Shown here piece by piece: positions 1 through 6,891 of a DNA stretch of 11,893 bases (positions are counted from its first letter, which is position 1; every line of letters begins with the position of its first letter). A program made the position numbers and the translations under genes. The notes under the pieces are model-generated. The model had not been told where the DNA came from. It ran no database searches and saw nothing but the letters and a program-made list of their open reading frames with translations. Origin of the DNA: Halonatronomonas sp051745085 (GTDB lineage: Bacteria; Bacillota; Halanaerobiia; Halanaerobiales; Halarsenatibacteraceae); assembly GCA_051745085.1 (NCBI GenBank), contig JBNJDR010000051.1, forward strand, positions 1 through 11,893, in the 5' to 3' direction.

Positions 1-1164
1 ACGGTAAGTTTTGAAGTTGAGCATATAGGAAAAGATGGGGTTCCTATTCCCGTTGAGATCAGCGCTGGTAAGGTGGCAGACAGTGGTAAGGAATATATGA
101 TTGCCTTTGTCCGCGACATTACCAAACGCAAGCAGAGGGAAGCCAGGATAGAATTCATGAGTTATCATGATGCATTGACGGGTCTGTATAACCGCCGGTA
201 CGCGGAAGAAAAATTGACCCAGTTAGATGAAAGCATGCTGCCGGTGAGCATTATTATGGGTGATCTTAACGGCCTGAAAATAATTAATAACAGTCACGGC
301 CACAGCAAAGGTGACGAAATTTTAATCAAAGCCGCTAATATTCTGGAAAAAGTGACTCCACCTGAAGCGGTAGTGGCCAGGTTCGGCGGCGATGAATTTG
401 TGATATTGTTACCCGAGACTGATAATCGCAAAGGATATAAGGTGCTTGAACTGATCAAAAGTAAATGTCGGGAGACTGAATCCGATGATTTCCCTGTTTC
501 GATTGGACTGGGAGTCGCTACAATGACAGATTTTAGTCAGAATCTGAGAGAAGTCTTTAAAAAAGCGGACCGGGAGATGAACCAGAATAAACTTCTGGAG
601 ATCAGGAGCTCTAATAATAAGATAATCCAGGGAATGCTCAGTGCCCTGGGGGCTAAAAGTGATGAAACCAGAGATCATACTCAGCGTATGTCCAGCTTAG
701 CTCAAAAAATAGGCCGTAAAATGGGACTGGCCAATTCAGAATTGAATCGTTTATCATTGCTGGCTACCCTGCACGATATCGGTAAAACTTCGATACCAGA
801 GGAAGTCCTGGTAAAGGCCGGGCCACTTTCGCACGAAGAATGGGAGATGATCACCGGCCATCCAGCCAGAGGCTATAAAATAGCCGCAGCCACAAATGAG
901 TTTTCGGTAGTGGCAGAAGAGATTCTTTCTCACCACGAACGCTGGGACGGCTCTGGTTATCCCCGGGAGCTGGATGGAGAAAAAATACCTTATTTAGCAC
1001 GTATAATTTCCATCGTTGATGCTTATGATGTGATGACTTCCGGTCGAACCTACCAGGCAGGAATTAGCAAGCAGGATGCTTTAACCGAGATAAAAAGATG
1101 TGCAGGTAGTCAATTTGATCCTGTGTTGGCGCAGGAGTTTGTGATTTTATTAAATGATGAATAA
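1..1164 (+). CDS. PAS-GGDEF-HD-GYP cyclic-di-GMP signalling protein (5' partial)
   Basis: The reading frame is open from base 1, so the gene begins outside the window; the GTG at 73 lies inside the PAS domain and is not the start. Codons 1-45 are the end of a PAS/PAC domain, finishing with a DITKRKQ-type linker. A GGDEF diguanylate cyclase domain follows (about codons 50-205) with an intact GGDEF motif at codons 129-133, metal-site context DLNGLK and GHSKGDE. The I-site RxxD is missing: the equivalent residues are PPEA. An HD-GYP phosphodiesterase domain closes the protein (about 210-385), with HDIGK at codons 258-262 and HHERWDGSGYP at 311-321, then the usual QFDP C-terminal motif. The protein should be able both to make c-di-GMP from GTP and to break it down, the balance set by the sensory part. 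GGDEF-HD-GYP fusions of this type are known; which activity dominates cannot be told. The next gene follows after about 36 bases, so the two are probably co-transcribed. Confidence 0.95.
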   Translation, partial: TVSFEVEHIGKDGVPIPVEISAGKVADSGKEYMIAFVRDITKRKQREARIEFMSYHDALTGLYNRRYAEEKLTQLDESMLPVSIIMGDLNGLKIINNSHGHSKGDEILIKAANILEKVTPPEAVVARFGGDEFVILLPETDNRKGYKVLELIKSKCRETESDDFPVSIGLGVATMTDFSQNLREVFKKADREMNQNKLLEIRSSNNKIIQGMLSALGAKSDETRDHTQRMSSLAQKIGRKMGLANSELNRLSLLATLHDIGKTSIPEEVLVKAGPLSHEEWEMITGHPARGYKIAAATNEFSVVAEEILSHHERWDGSGYPRELDGEKIPYLARIISIVDAYDVMTSGRTYQAGISKQDALTEIKRCAGSQFDPVLAQEFVILLNDE

Positions 1165-1182
1165 ATTGCAGGAGTACGTATC

Positions 1183-1203
1183 AGGAGAAGGTGAGTTGAA
1201 ATT
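1183..1203 (+). promoter_or_regulatory. Ribosome binding site and probable ATT start of the REC-PAS-GGDEF-HD-GYP gene
   Basis: AGGAG (1183-1187) runs into AAGGTGA (1188-1194). The latter sits 6 bases before ATT at 1201, which is in frame with the receiver domain. The other candidates fail: GTG at 1191 meets TGA after two codons, and TTG at 1196, although well spaced from AGGAG, is in another frame and stops at 1229-1231. ATT starts are rare but known (infC in Escherichia coli). A one-base sequence error or real frameshift joining TTG 1196 to the long frame is the alternative. Confidence 0.45.
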
Positions 1204-4200
1204 AAAGATTTTACTACACAGAACATATTAATAATAGAAGATTTAAAACTTCATCAACAGCAGCTTCAGGACGTTATTTTAAGGCTTGGGCATAATATTC
1301 TGGGGGTCTATTCCGCTGGAGAAGATGCGGTAGATTTTGTCCTGCGGAGCGGGGATAAACCTGATTTGCTTATTCTGGATATAACGCTTGAGGGGAAGCT
1401 GAATGGATTTCAGGTGGCAGAGAAGATCAACTCTGAACTTGACATCCCGATTATATTTTTGACCTCCTCAGAAAATACTGAGATGAATTTTAGCAAAAGT
1501 CAAGAGCAGACTGCCTGCGTTTATCTAAAAAAAACCTACAATCAGATCGATCAAGATAGCCTGCAAAAAAATATTGAATTAGCTCTATATAAGCATCGGG
1601 ACAAACAGCGGATACAGGCCAGCCTTCTAGAACAGGAATTACTTTTAGATACGATCGACACCCAAATTTGGTACCTTATCGATGCGGGTACTTATGGCAG
1701 GGTAAATCAGGCTCATGCTGATTTTTTAGGTTTGGATAAGACTGATATCGAATATGTGCGGATAGATCAAATCCTGTCCCAGGAGGAAGCCGATGTCTGT
1801 CAGGTGGGCAATAAAAAAGTGTTCCAGGAAAAAGAGAAAGTTAAATCTGAAGAATGGCTGCTCAACAACCGGGGGGAGAAACGTCTTCTTTCTATCACCA
1901 AAAATCCTAAACTAAATGAGCGGGACGAGGTTGAATATGTGGTTTGTTCAGCAGAAGATATTACCCAGCAGAAAAAAGAAGAGGTGCTCCTTAAACAGAT
2001 AGTTGATTATTCGGAAAGGTTCATGCAGATGAGCACGGAAGATATAGACTATCAGGAGATCACTGATAACCTACTGCAGCTTTCTGGAGCAAAATACGCA
2101 GTTTTTAATTTATTCGATAAAGACGGGGAACATTTTACCACTAAGGCCATTTCGGGTAATAATAAACATACTGAAAAGGCTTTATCAATGCTGGGGCTAA
2201 AATTACGAGGAAGGAAATGGCCTCCAGATCCGGAACGTTCTGCTAAAATAAAAGCGAGAAGAATTAATAAGCTGCCATCTTTAATAGAATTAGTTGATGA
2301 CACTTTTTCTAAAAAATTAATAAAATTAATAAATAAGAGATTTGCCCTGGGCGAGGTTGTAATAATATCTATTACGAAAGACGACAAAATGCTCGGAGAT
2401 TTCACGATCATCATGGATGAAGAAGATGAATTTAATAGAGATGACATTGTGAAGATATACACCCGTCACCTGGGTATCCTCATTACAAGAAAGCAGCTTT
2501 CGGATAAACTAAAAGCTAGTGAAGAGCGGTATCGCACCATGTTTGATGCGGCGCCTATCGGGATTATGCTGGAAGATGAAGAAGGAAAGATTTTAGAAAT
2601 GAATGAGGCCCATATTCAGAATTCGGGGTACAGTAAATCTGACCTGGTGGGAAGAAGTGTATTGGATACTCTGGCCCTGCCGGAACATAGAGAATTAGCC
2701 CGGGATAATATTCAGCGGGTTTTGGCAGGGGAGGATTTAGTTTTTGATATAAAAAGCAAGAGGAATAACGATGAATATTTTTATACTCATATTAAAGAAA
2801 CAAGTATTACTCTTCCGGATGGCAGTAAGGGACTGCTCAGCATGCAGGTTGACATTACGGATAGGGTAAAAATGGAAGCTGAACTAAGAGAGAACAAGGA
2901 TCTTCTTGAGAAACTTACAGCTCAGGTGCCGGGTGCTGTTTATCAATTTCAACTTTTTCCCGATGGTTCGATAAAATTTCCTTATGCTTTAGGAGGCATT
3001 CACGAGTTCCACGAGATAGATCCGCGAAAGTTGGAAATGGATGCCAGCGAAATTTTTTCCCGGATTCATCCTGATGATTATGTTCATGTAGCTAAATCCA
3101 TAAAGGAATCAGCAGCTAATCTAACAATTTGGCATGAAGAATACAGGGTGGTTCTCCCCGAAAAAGGCGTTCGCTGGCTGGAAGGCATCGCCCGCCCAGA
3201 GCAAAAAACCGGCGGCAGTGTACTCTGGCATGGATATCTTCGGGATGTGACCGAGCGGATAGAGCGGCAGAACGAGATTAAGTATTTGTTATATCGAGAT
3301 TCTTTAACCGATCTTTATAACCGCAGGTTTTTTGAAGAAGAGATGATTAGATTAGATACCCAGCGTCAGCTGCCTCTTAGTCTAATCATGGCTGATATAA
3401 ACGGTTTAAAAATAATTAACGATAGTTTTGGTCATGCCCGGGGTGATGAATTATTGGTTAAGACGGCGGAAATATTAAAAGAGGTAGTTAGGGAGGAAGA
3501 TATTTTAGCCCGTTGGGCTGGAGATGAATTTGCTTTGTTGTTACCTAAGACCGATCAACTTGAAGCTCAGAAAGTGCTGGATAGGATAAAAGCAAAATGC
3601 TCTGCTACGGAAAATGATGAGTTACCTATTTCCATTGGTATAGGCATGGCCACCAAAATAGATCCTGACCAGAGCCTCAGCACGGTTTTAAAAGAGGCAG
3701 ATGACGAGATGTATCAGAATAAATTGTTGGAAAATAAGAGCACGAAAAGCAGAATTGTGAGAGGGCTGCTCAATACTTTAGGCGCGAAAAGCGATGAAAC
3801 CGAAGAGCATGCTATGCGGATGGCTAAATTGGCCTATGCTTTAGGTAAAAAATTGGGATTATCCAATTCAGAGTTGAACCGCCTTTCTCTTTTGGCAAGT
3901 TTACATGATATTGGTAAGACATCGATCTCAGAAGATGTTTTGGTGAAATCAGGGAAATTAACTCCCGAAGAATGGGAGATGATTAAAGAACATCCTGAGC
4001 GGGGGTATAGGATCGCCTCGGCGTCAGATGAATTTTCTTCTATCGCTGAAGATATTTTGTCTCATCATGAACGCTGGGATGGTAAAGGATATCCCCGGGG
4101 TTTAAAAGGTGAAGACATTCCTTATCTGGCGAGAATTATAGCGATCGTTGACGCTTATGACGTGATGACCTCCGGCAGGCCATACCAGGCAGGGATCGAT

Positions 4201-4293
4201 GAGGAAGAAGCACTGGCAGAGATCAGAGTCTGTGCGGGCAGCCAATTCGATCCGGTATTGGCCCAGGAGTTTGTAGAACTGTTAAACCACTAG
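1201..4293 (+). CDS. REC-PAS-GAF-PAS-PAS-GGDEF-HD-GYP multidomain c-di-GMP enzyme
   Basis: Residues are numbered from the proposed ATT start, giving 1030 aa. A start at TTG 1366 would cut the receiver domain in half, so the longer frame is preferred. Receiver domain 1-130: acidic pair E13-D14, phospho-acceptor D60, T88 and K110, so it looks competent for phosphorylation. PAS 145-255; a GAF-like domain about 262-430; PAS 437-555 (starts KASEERYRTMF, ends DITDR); a PAS_3-type domain 568-685 (HPDDY, LRDVTER). GGDEF domain 695-850 with a variant AGDEF (773-777) and an intact I-site R764-E-E-D767, so product inhibition is expected if it cyclises GTP. HD-GYP domain 855-1028 with HDIGK (902-906) and HHERWDGKGYP (955-965). 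AGDEF is a recognised active variant in some diguanylate cyclases. The architecture implies integration of a histidine-kinase signal with several ligand or redox inputs into c-di-GMP turnover. The C-terminal half is strongly similar to the two other GGDEF-HD-GYP proteins of the window. Confidence 0.9.
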   Translation: MKDFTTQNILIIEDLKLHQQQLQDVILRLGHNILGVYSAGEDAVDFVLRSGDKPDLLILDITLEGKLNGFQVAEKINSELDIPIIFLTSSENTEMNFSKSQEQTACVYLKKTYNQIDQDSLQKNIELALYKHRDKQRIQASLLEQELLLDTIDTQIWYLIDAGTYGRVNQAHADFLGLDKTDIEYVRIDQILSQEEADVCQVGNKKVFQEKEKVKSEEWLLNNRGEKRLLSITKNPKLNERDEVEYVVCSAEDITQQKKEEVLLKQIVDYSERFMQMSTEDIDYQEITDNLLQLSGAKYAVFNLFDKDGEHFTTKAISGNNKHTEKALSMLGLKLRGRKWPPDPERSAKIKARRINKLPSLIELVDDTFSKKLIKLINKRFALGEVVIISITKDDKMLGDFTIIMDEEDEFNRDDIVKIYTRHLGILITRKQLSDKLKASEERYRTMFDAAPIGIMLEDEEGKILEMNEAHIQNSGYSKSDLVGRSVLDTLALPEHRELARDNIQRVLAGEDLVFDIKSKRNNDEYFYTHIKETSITLPDGSKGLLSMQVDITDRVKMEAELRENKDLLEKLTAQVPGAVYQFQLFPDGSIKFPYALGGIHEFHEIDPRKLEMDASEIFSRIHPDDYVHVAKSIKESAANLTIWHEEYRVVLPEKGVRWLEGIARPEQKTGGSVLWHGYLRDVTERIERQNEIKYLLYRDSLTDLYNRRFFEEEMIRLDTQRQLPLSLIMADINGLKIINDSFGHARGDELLVKTAEILKEVVREEDILARWAGDEFALLLPKTDQLEAQKVLDRIKAKCSATENDELPISIGIGMATKIDPDQSLSTVLKEADDEMYQNKLLENKSTKSRIVRGLLNTLGAKSDETEEHAMRMAKLAYALGKKLGLSNSELNRLSLLASLHDIGKTSISEDVLVKSGKLTPEEWEMIKEHPERGYRIASASDEFSSIAEDILSHHERWDGKGYPRGLKGEDIPYLARIIAIVDAYDVMTSGRPYQAGIDEEEALAEIRVCAGSQFDPVLAQEFVELLNH

Positions 4294-4306
4294 GTGTCTG
4301 ACACCT
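4292..4306. repeat. Perfect 7-bp inverted repeat overlapping the stop codon
   Basis: AGGTGTC T GACACCT is a perfect palindrome with a single central base; as RNA it would form 6 bp with a CTG loop. It starts inside the TAG stop at 4291-4293. GGTGTC/GACACC palindromes occur as dispersed REP-like elements in various bacteria, so this may be a copy of such an element; that link is from memory and was not searched. Confidence 0.6.
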
Positions 4307-4324
4307 CCCGGTTTATGTCGGAGG
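4304..4324. repeat. Second stem-loop of the REP-like patch
   Basis: CCTCC(C)G at 4304-4310 pairs with CGGAGG at 4319-4324, with one bulged C (4309) and an 8-base loop. It shares 4304-4306 with the preceding palindrome, so the two hairpins exclude each other. With the palindrome it makes a compact structured block right behind the stop codon, as a partial REP/BIME-type element would. Confidence 0.4.
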
Positions 4325-4356
4325 AGCACGAATTTAGTCGGCAGAGTTAATGTATT

Positions 4357-4399
4357 GACTCATCTGAATTAGGCCTAAATTATAGGTGGGTCTTTTTTT
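4357..4399 (+). terminator. Intrinsic terminator after the REC-GGDEF-HD-GYP gene
   Basis: GACTCATCTG (4357-4366) pairs with TAGGTGGGTC (4383-4392) as a 10-bp stem with three G-U pairs and a 16-base loop. A run of seven T (4393-4399) follows directly. It lies 64 bases past the stop codon and just before the promoter of the next gene, so it separates two transcription units. Confidence 0.7.
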
Positions 4400-4422
4400 G
4401 CTATTTAATAATTCCTAATCTA

Positions 4423-4431
4423 TGGTATAAT
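4423..4431 (+). promoter_or_regulatory. Extended -10 sigma-A-type promoter
   Basis: TGGTATAAT gives a perfect TATAAT (4426-4431) with the TGn extension at 4423-4425. No good -35 box is visible at 17-base spacing, which fits an extended -10 promoter. Transcription would start near 4438, leaving a leader of about 35 bases with AAGGAAAGGA (4451-4460) ahead of ATG 4473. Confidence 0.65.
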
Positions 4432-4472
4432 GAAGGTTAGAGCGATTGATAAGGAAAGGAATTTAATCAACT

Positions 4473-5375
4473 ATGATCGATATTAAAAACAGAAGAACAA
4501 TTCTTAAAATCATTATCTCCCTATTCTTTTTGCTTGCCCTGCTCGTTATTCTTAATTATGCTTTAGGGACTATCATAACTTCTAACTTTAGAACAGGACT
4601 TCAGGAGAGTCTGGAGAATTTAGAGCAGGACATATATTTAACCCGGGGCAGTTTTAATACTAATCCATTTTCACGAAATATTACTGGAGAAGGCCTTGAA
4701 TTATATCATCCTGAAGGACATGTTTCTATCGCCAGGATGGATATAAAAATGAGTTTCTTTGATATGCTTATGTTAATCCAGGAGGATGCTGTTCACGATG
4801 ATATTCTGGATTCTCGAGGTCTGCAGATGAATATGACTGAGGTTATATTTGCAGATGAGAGAAGTCGGAATATCTTAAGCCTTAATCAATTAGATTTGGC
4901 TTATGACGGCCAGGCTGATCTAACTGAGGAGTTATTAAGTTTTAATTTAGAGGTGAATATCGACCGGATAGGCTTAGGATCGGCGGGTACCAGCGCTATC
5001 GAGAGTGAAGATAATGATAATATTCTCAATAGCCTGGGCCTGGACCTGGAAAAGCTAAACCTAACTGATTTCATTCTGCGGGTAAGCAGTAATGACTTTT
5101 TTGTCGCCGAAGAAGGCAGGCGGTATGAGTTTATAGTAGATAATTTAGAGTTTGATACGAATTTAGCGTCCTTAGAATCAGAGTATGACCTGGCATATCG
5201 TCTAGATCTAGAAGAACTGGAAATTTACCGTTCAGAAATAGCTGTTGATTTTAAAAACCCCCGGCTTAAACAGTCTATTGAGTTTCTAGCGATAATTTCG
5301 GGAATTCCTTTCGATTTTAGAGAAGAAAAAATGATTTTGACCCCAACTGGTTTTCTTAGTGATTTGAACTGGTGA
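4473..5375 (+). CDS. Membrane-anchored acidic protein of unknown function
   Basis: I do not recognise this 300-residue protein. It has a short positively charged N-terminus (KNRR, then K12), one hydrophobic segment at about residues 10-34, and no cleavage site or lipobox, so it is probably a single-pass protein with its body outside the cytoplasmic membrane. The rest is rich in Asp and Glu and shows alternating hydrophobic/polar stretches typical of long beta-strands (for example ITGEGLELYHPEG and DMLMLIQ). This loosely recalls AsmA/TamB-like or other lipid-handling beta-rich domains, but no diagnostic motif supports such a name. Start at ATG 4473 follows AAGGAAAGGA by 12 bases and a strong promoter; it is the first gene after a terminator. 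The KaiC-like gene begins 43 bases later and may be read from the same transcript. A role in envelope biogenesis would match the glycolipid genes downstream, but that is inference. Confidence 0.85.
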   Translation: MIDIKNRRTILKIIISLFFLLALLVILNYALGTIITSNFRTGLQESLENLEQDIYLTRGSFNTNPFSRNITGEGLELYHPEGHVSIARMDIKMSFFDMLMLIQEDAVHDDILDSRGLQMNMTEVIFADERSRNILSLNQLDLAYDGQADLTEELLSFNLEVNIDRIGLGSAGTSAIESEDNDNILNSLGLDLEKLNLTDFILRVSSNDFFVAEEGRRYEFIVDNLEFDTNLASLESEYDLAYRLDLEELEIYRSEIAVDFKNPRLKQSIEFLAIISGIPFDFREEKMILTPTGFLSDLNW

Positions 5376-5392
5376 ATAGATGGAGTTTTAAT
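5364..5392 (+). promoter_or_regulatory. Candidate promoter of the KaiC-like gene
   Basis: TTGAAC (5364-5369; 4 of 6 to the -35 consensus) lies 17 bases before TTTAAT (5387-5392; 5 of 6 to the -10 consensus). It overlaps the last codons of the preceding gene. A start near 5399 would leave a leader of about 20 bases that still holds the GGGAGG ribosome site. It may add to read-through from the promoter at 4423. Confidence 0.35.
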
Positions 5393-5401
5393 ATATTAAA
5401 A
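5386..5401. repeat. 16-bp perfect AT-only palindrome, operator-like
   Basis: TTTTAATATATTAAAA equals its own reverse complement over 16 bases. It covers the proposed -10 box and start region of the KaiC-like gene, the place expected for a repressor operator. AT-only palindromes arise easily by chance in such spacers, so the role is uncertain. Confidence 0.4.
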
Positions 5402-5418
5402 AGTGGGAGGAAAATATT

Positions 5419-6870
5419 ATGAAAAATGTGGAGCGTAAATCAACTGGTCTCAAAGGCTTAGATGAGATTTTGCGAGGAGGTCTGATTCCCAATCGGTTTT
5501 ATCTTGTGCGCGGCGGCCCGGGTACCGGGAAAACAACCTTCGGCCTGCATTTTTTATTGGATGGCATTGCCAGGGGAGAAAAAGCCTTATTTATTACCTT
5601 TACTGAGCCAGCTGAAAAAATTAAACAGAACGCCGCTCGGTATGGTTTCGATCTGGATAAGATTGATTTTTTGGATTTAAATCCAGATTCTAATTTTTTT
5701 GAAGAAAACCAGGATTATGATCTTCTTTCTTCAGATCAGATGGAACAAAAGCCCCTGCTGGACAAGATAGCTGCCAGCATAGAGGAGATAAAGCCGGATC
5801 GAATTTTCTTCGATGGGATCACCCAGCTCAAATACGTAGCTTCAGATCAATTTAAATTTCGCAAGCAGCTTCTCTCCCTCATGCAGTTTACCATGAAGTA
5901 TAATTCGACCATCCTTTTGACTTCAGAGGCCAGTTCCAGTAATCCCGATGATGACCTTCAGTTCCTGGTGGATGGGGTTATAAATTTAGACTTGGTTAAT
6001 AATTATTCTTTACATACTATAAATGTGAGCAAAATGAGAGGAACGTCGATCAGCAAAGGTATTCATTCTTTTAAATTTACTCCAGGAGGTCTGGAGGTAT
6101 ATCCCAATCTAAAACTTGAAACCAGGCAGATGAGTTTTTCCTTAGAACAGATATCTTCTGGAGTTGCTGAAATAGATAAAATGCTATCGGGCGGACTGGA
6201 AAAAGGGACATCCACTATAATTAGTGGCCCTACCGGGGTAGGTAAGACTACCTTAGGTTTACAGTTCCTTAGCACAAGCGCTCTTCAAGGGGCAATCCCG
6301 ATCCTGTATACTTTTGAGGAGGGGAGACGCTCTCTACTAGAAAGAGCAGAAAAGATTCAAATTCCGATTAAATCACTGGTGGAACAAGAAAAGATAATCG
6401 TTAAAGAGATCAACCCGCTCAAATATAACACAAAAGAATTCTTCCAGCAGGTGCGTCAGGATGTAGAGGAGAATGCTGTGGATATATTGATGCTGGATAG
6501 TATATCAGCCTTCTTTTTGTTGTTTGAAAAAAATGATTTTAGTGAACAAAGTCGGCAGGTTTATAATCTTCTGGAATATTTGAAGGGCCTGCATATTACT
6601 GTCTTTTTGACAAATGAAGTTGCTAATATAACAGGAAATTTTCAGGTTACCGATCATAAGATCAGTTATTTAAGTGATAACATAATATTTCTGCGTCATT
6701 TAGAGATCAAGGGTAAATTAAAAAAATCTATTGGAGTATTGAAAAAACGGATGAGCGATTTTGAGAATGATTTAAGAGAGTTTGAAATCACCGGTGAAGG
6801 CATTAAAGTTGGCCAACCGTTAGACAAACTTCGAGGGCTCCTTACAGGCAGCCCAGAATTTATTGAGTAA
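5419..6870 (+). CDS. KaiC-like double-domain RecA-family ATPase
   Basis: The 483-residue protein has two RecA/KaiC domains. Domain I has Walker A GGPGTGKTT (32-40) and a Walker B strand ending FFDG; domain II has Walker A GPTGVGKTT (270-278) and Walker B ILMLD (D360). Cyanobacterial KaiC carries a catalytic Glu pair after Walker A in both domains: here domain I reads T62-E63 (first Glu lost) and domain II keeps E300-E301. Aligned by eye with KaiC, the phosphosites T426/S431/T432 become T411, S416 and Y417 in VTDHKISY. The C-terminus stops shortly after the GSP motif, so the A-loop and KaiA-binding tail of the 519-residue clock protein are missing. No kaiA or kaiB is visible. It is therefore best called a KaiC-family signalling ATPase rather than a clock gene; a hexameric ring is expected from the family. 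GGGAGG (5405-5410) lies 8 bases before the ATG. A c-di-GMP enzyme gene follows after 21 bases, pointing to a functional pair. Confidence 0.93.
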   Translation: MKNVERKSTGLKGLDEILRGGLIPNRFYLVRGGPGTGKTTFGLHFLLDGIARGEKALFITFTEPAEKIKQNAARYGFDLDKIDFLDLNPDSNFFEENQDYDLLSSDQMEQKPLLDKIAASIEEIKPDRIFFDGITQLKYVASDQFKFRKQLLSLMQFTMKYNSTILLTSEASSSNPDDDLQFLVDGVINLDLVNNYSLHTINVSKMRGTSISKGIHSFKFTPGGLEVYPNLKLETRQMSFSLEQISSGVAEIDKMLSGGLEKGTSTIISGPTGVGKTTLGLQFLSTSALQGAIPILYTFEEGRRSLLERAEKIQIPIKSLVEQEKIIVKEINPLKYNTKEFFQQVRQDVEENAVDILMLDSISAFFLLFEKNDFSEQSRQVYNLLEYLKGLHITVFLTNEVANITGNFQVTDHKISYLSDNIIFLRHLEIKGKLKKSIGVLKKRMSDFENDLREFEITGEGIKVGQPLDKLRGLLTGSPEFIE

Positions 6871-6891
6871 AAATAGGGTGGAGGGCTTATA

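Noticed and set aside
409..936. Minus-strand frames of 89 and 60 codons
   Set aside because: They lie opposite the GGDEF-HD-GYP domains of the first gene, whose motifs are unmistakable; no ribosome site or domain supports them.
73..1164. GTG at 73 as the start of the first gene
   Set aside because: The frame is open back to base 1 and codes for PAS-like sequence in front of the GTG, so the gene enters from outside the window.
1196..1231. Short TTG-started frame of 11 codons after AGGAG
   Set aside because: It is well spaced from the ribosome site but ends at once and overlaps the receiver coding frame; no sign of a leader peptide with a role.
2052..2462. Minus-strand frame of 136 codons
   Set aside because: It is antisense to the GAF-like region of the second gene, low in complexity (Ser-rich start) and without any recognisable domain.
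1366..4293. TTG at 1366 as the start of the second gene
   Set aside because: It would begin in the middle of the receiver domain, just before the phospho-acceptor Asp, and has no ribosome binding site; receiver sequence continues upstream in frame to 1195.
4315..4350. Tiny 11-codon ATG frame in the gap after the second gene
   Set aside because: Too short, no ribosome site, and it lies in the palindromic patch between gene end and terminator.
5419..6870. Naming the ATPase gene kaiC as a circadian clock component
   Set aside because: One phosphosite is Tyr, the first-domain Glu pair is incomplete, the C-terminal A-loop/tail is absent and no kaiA or kaiB is seen.
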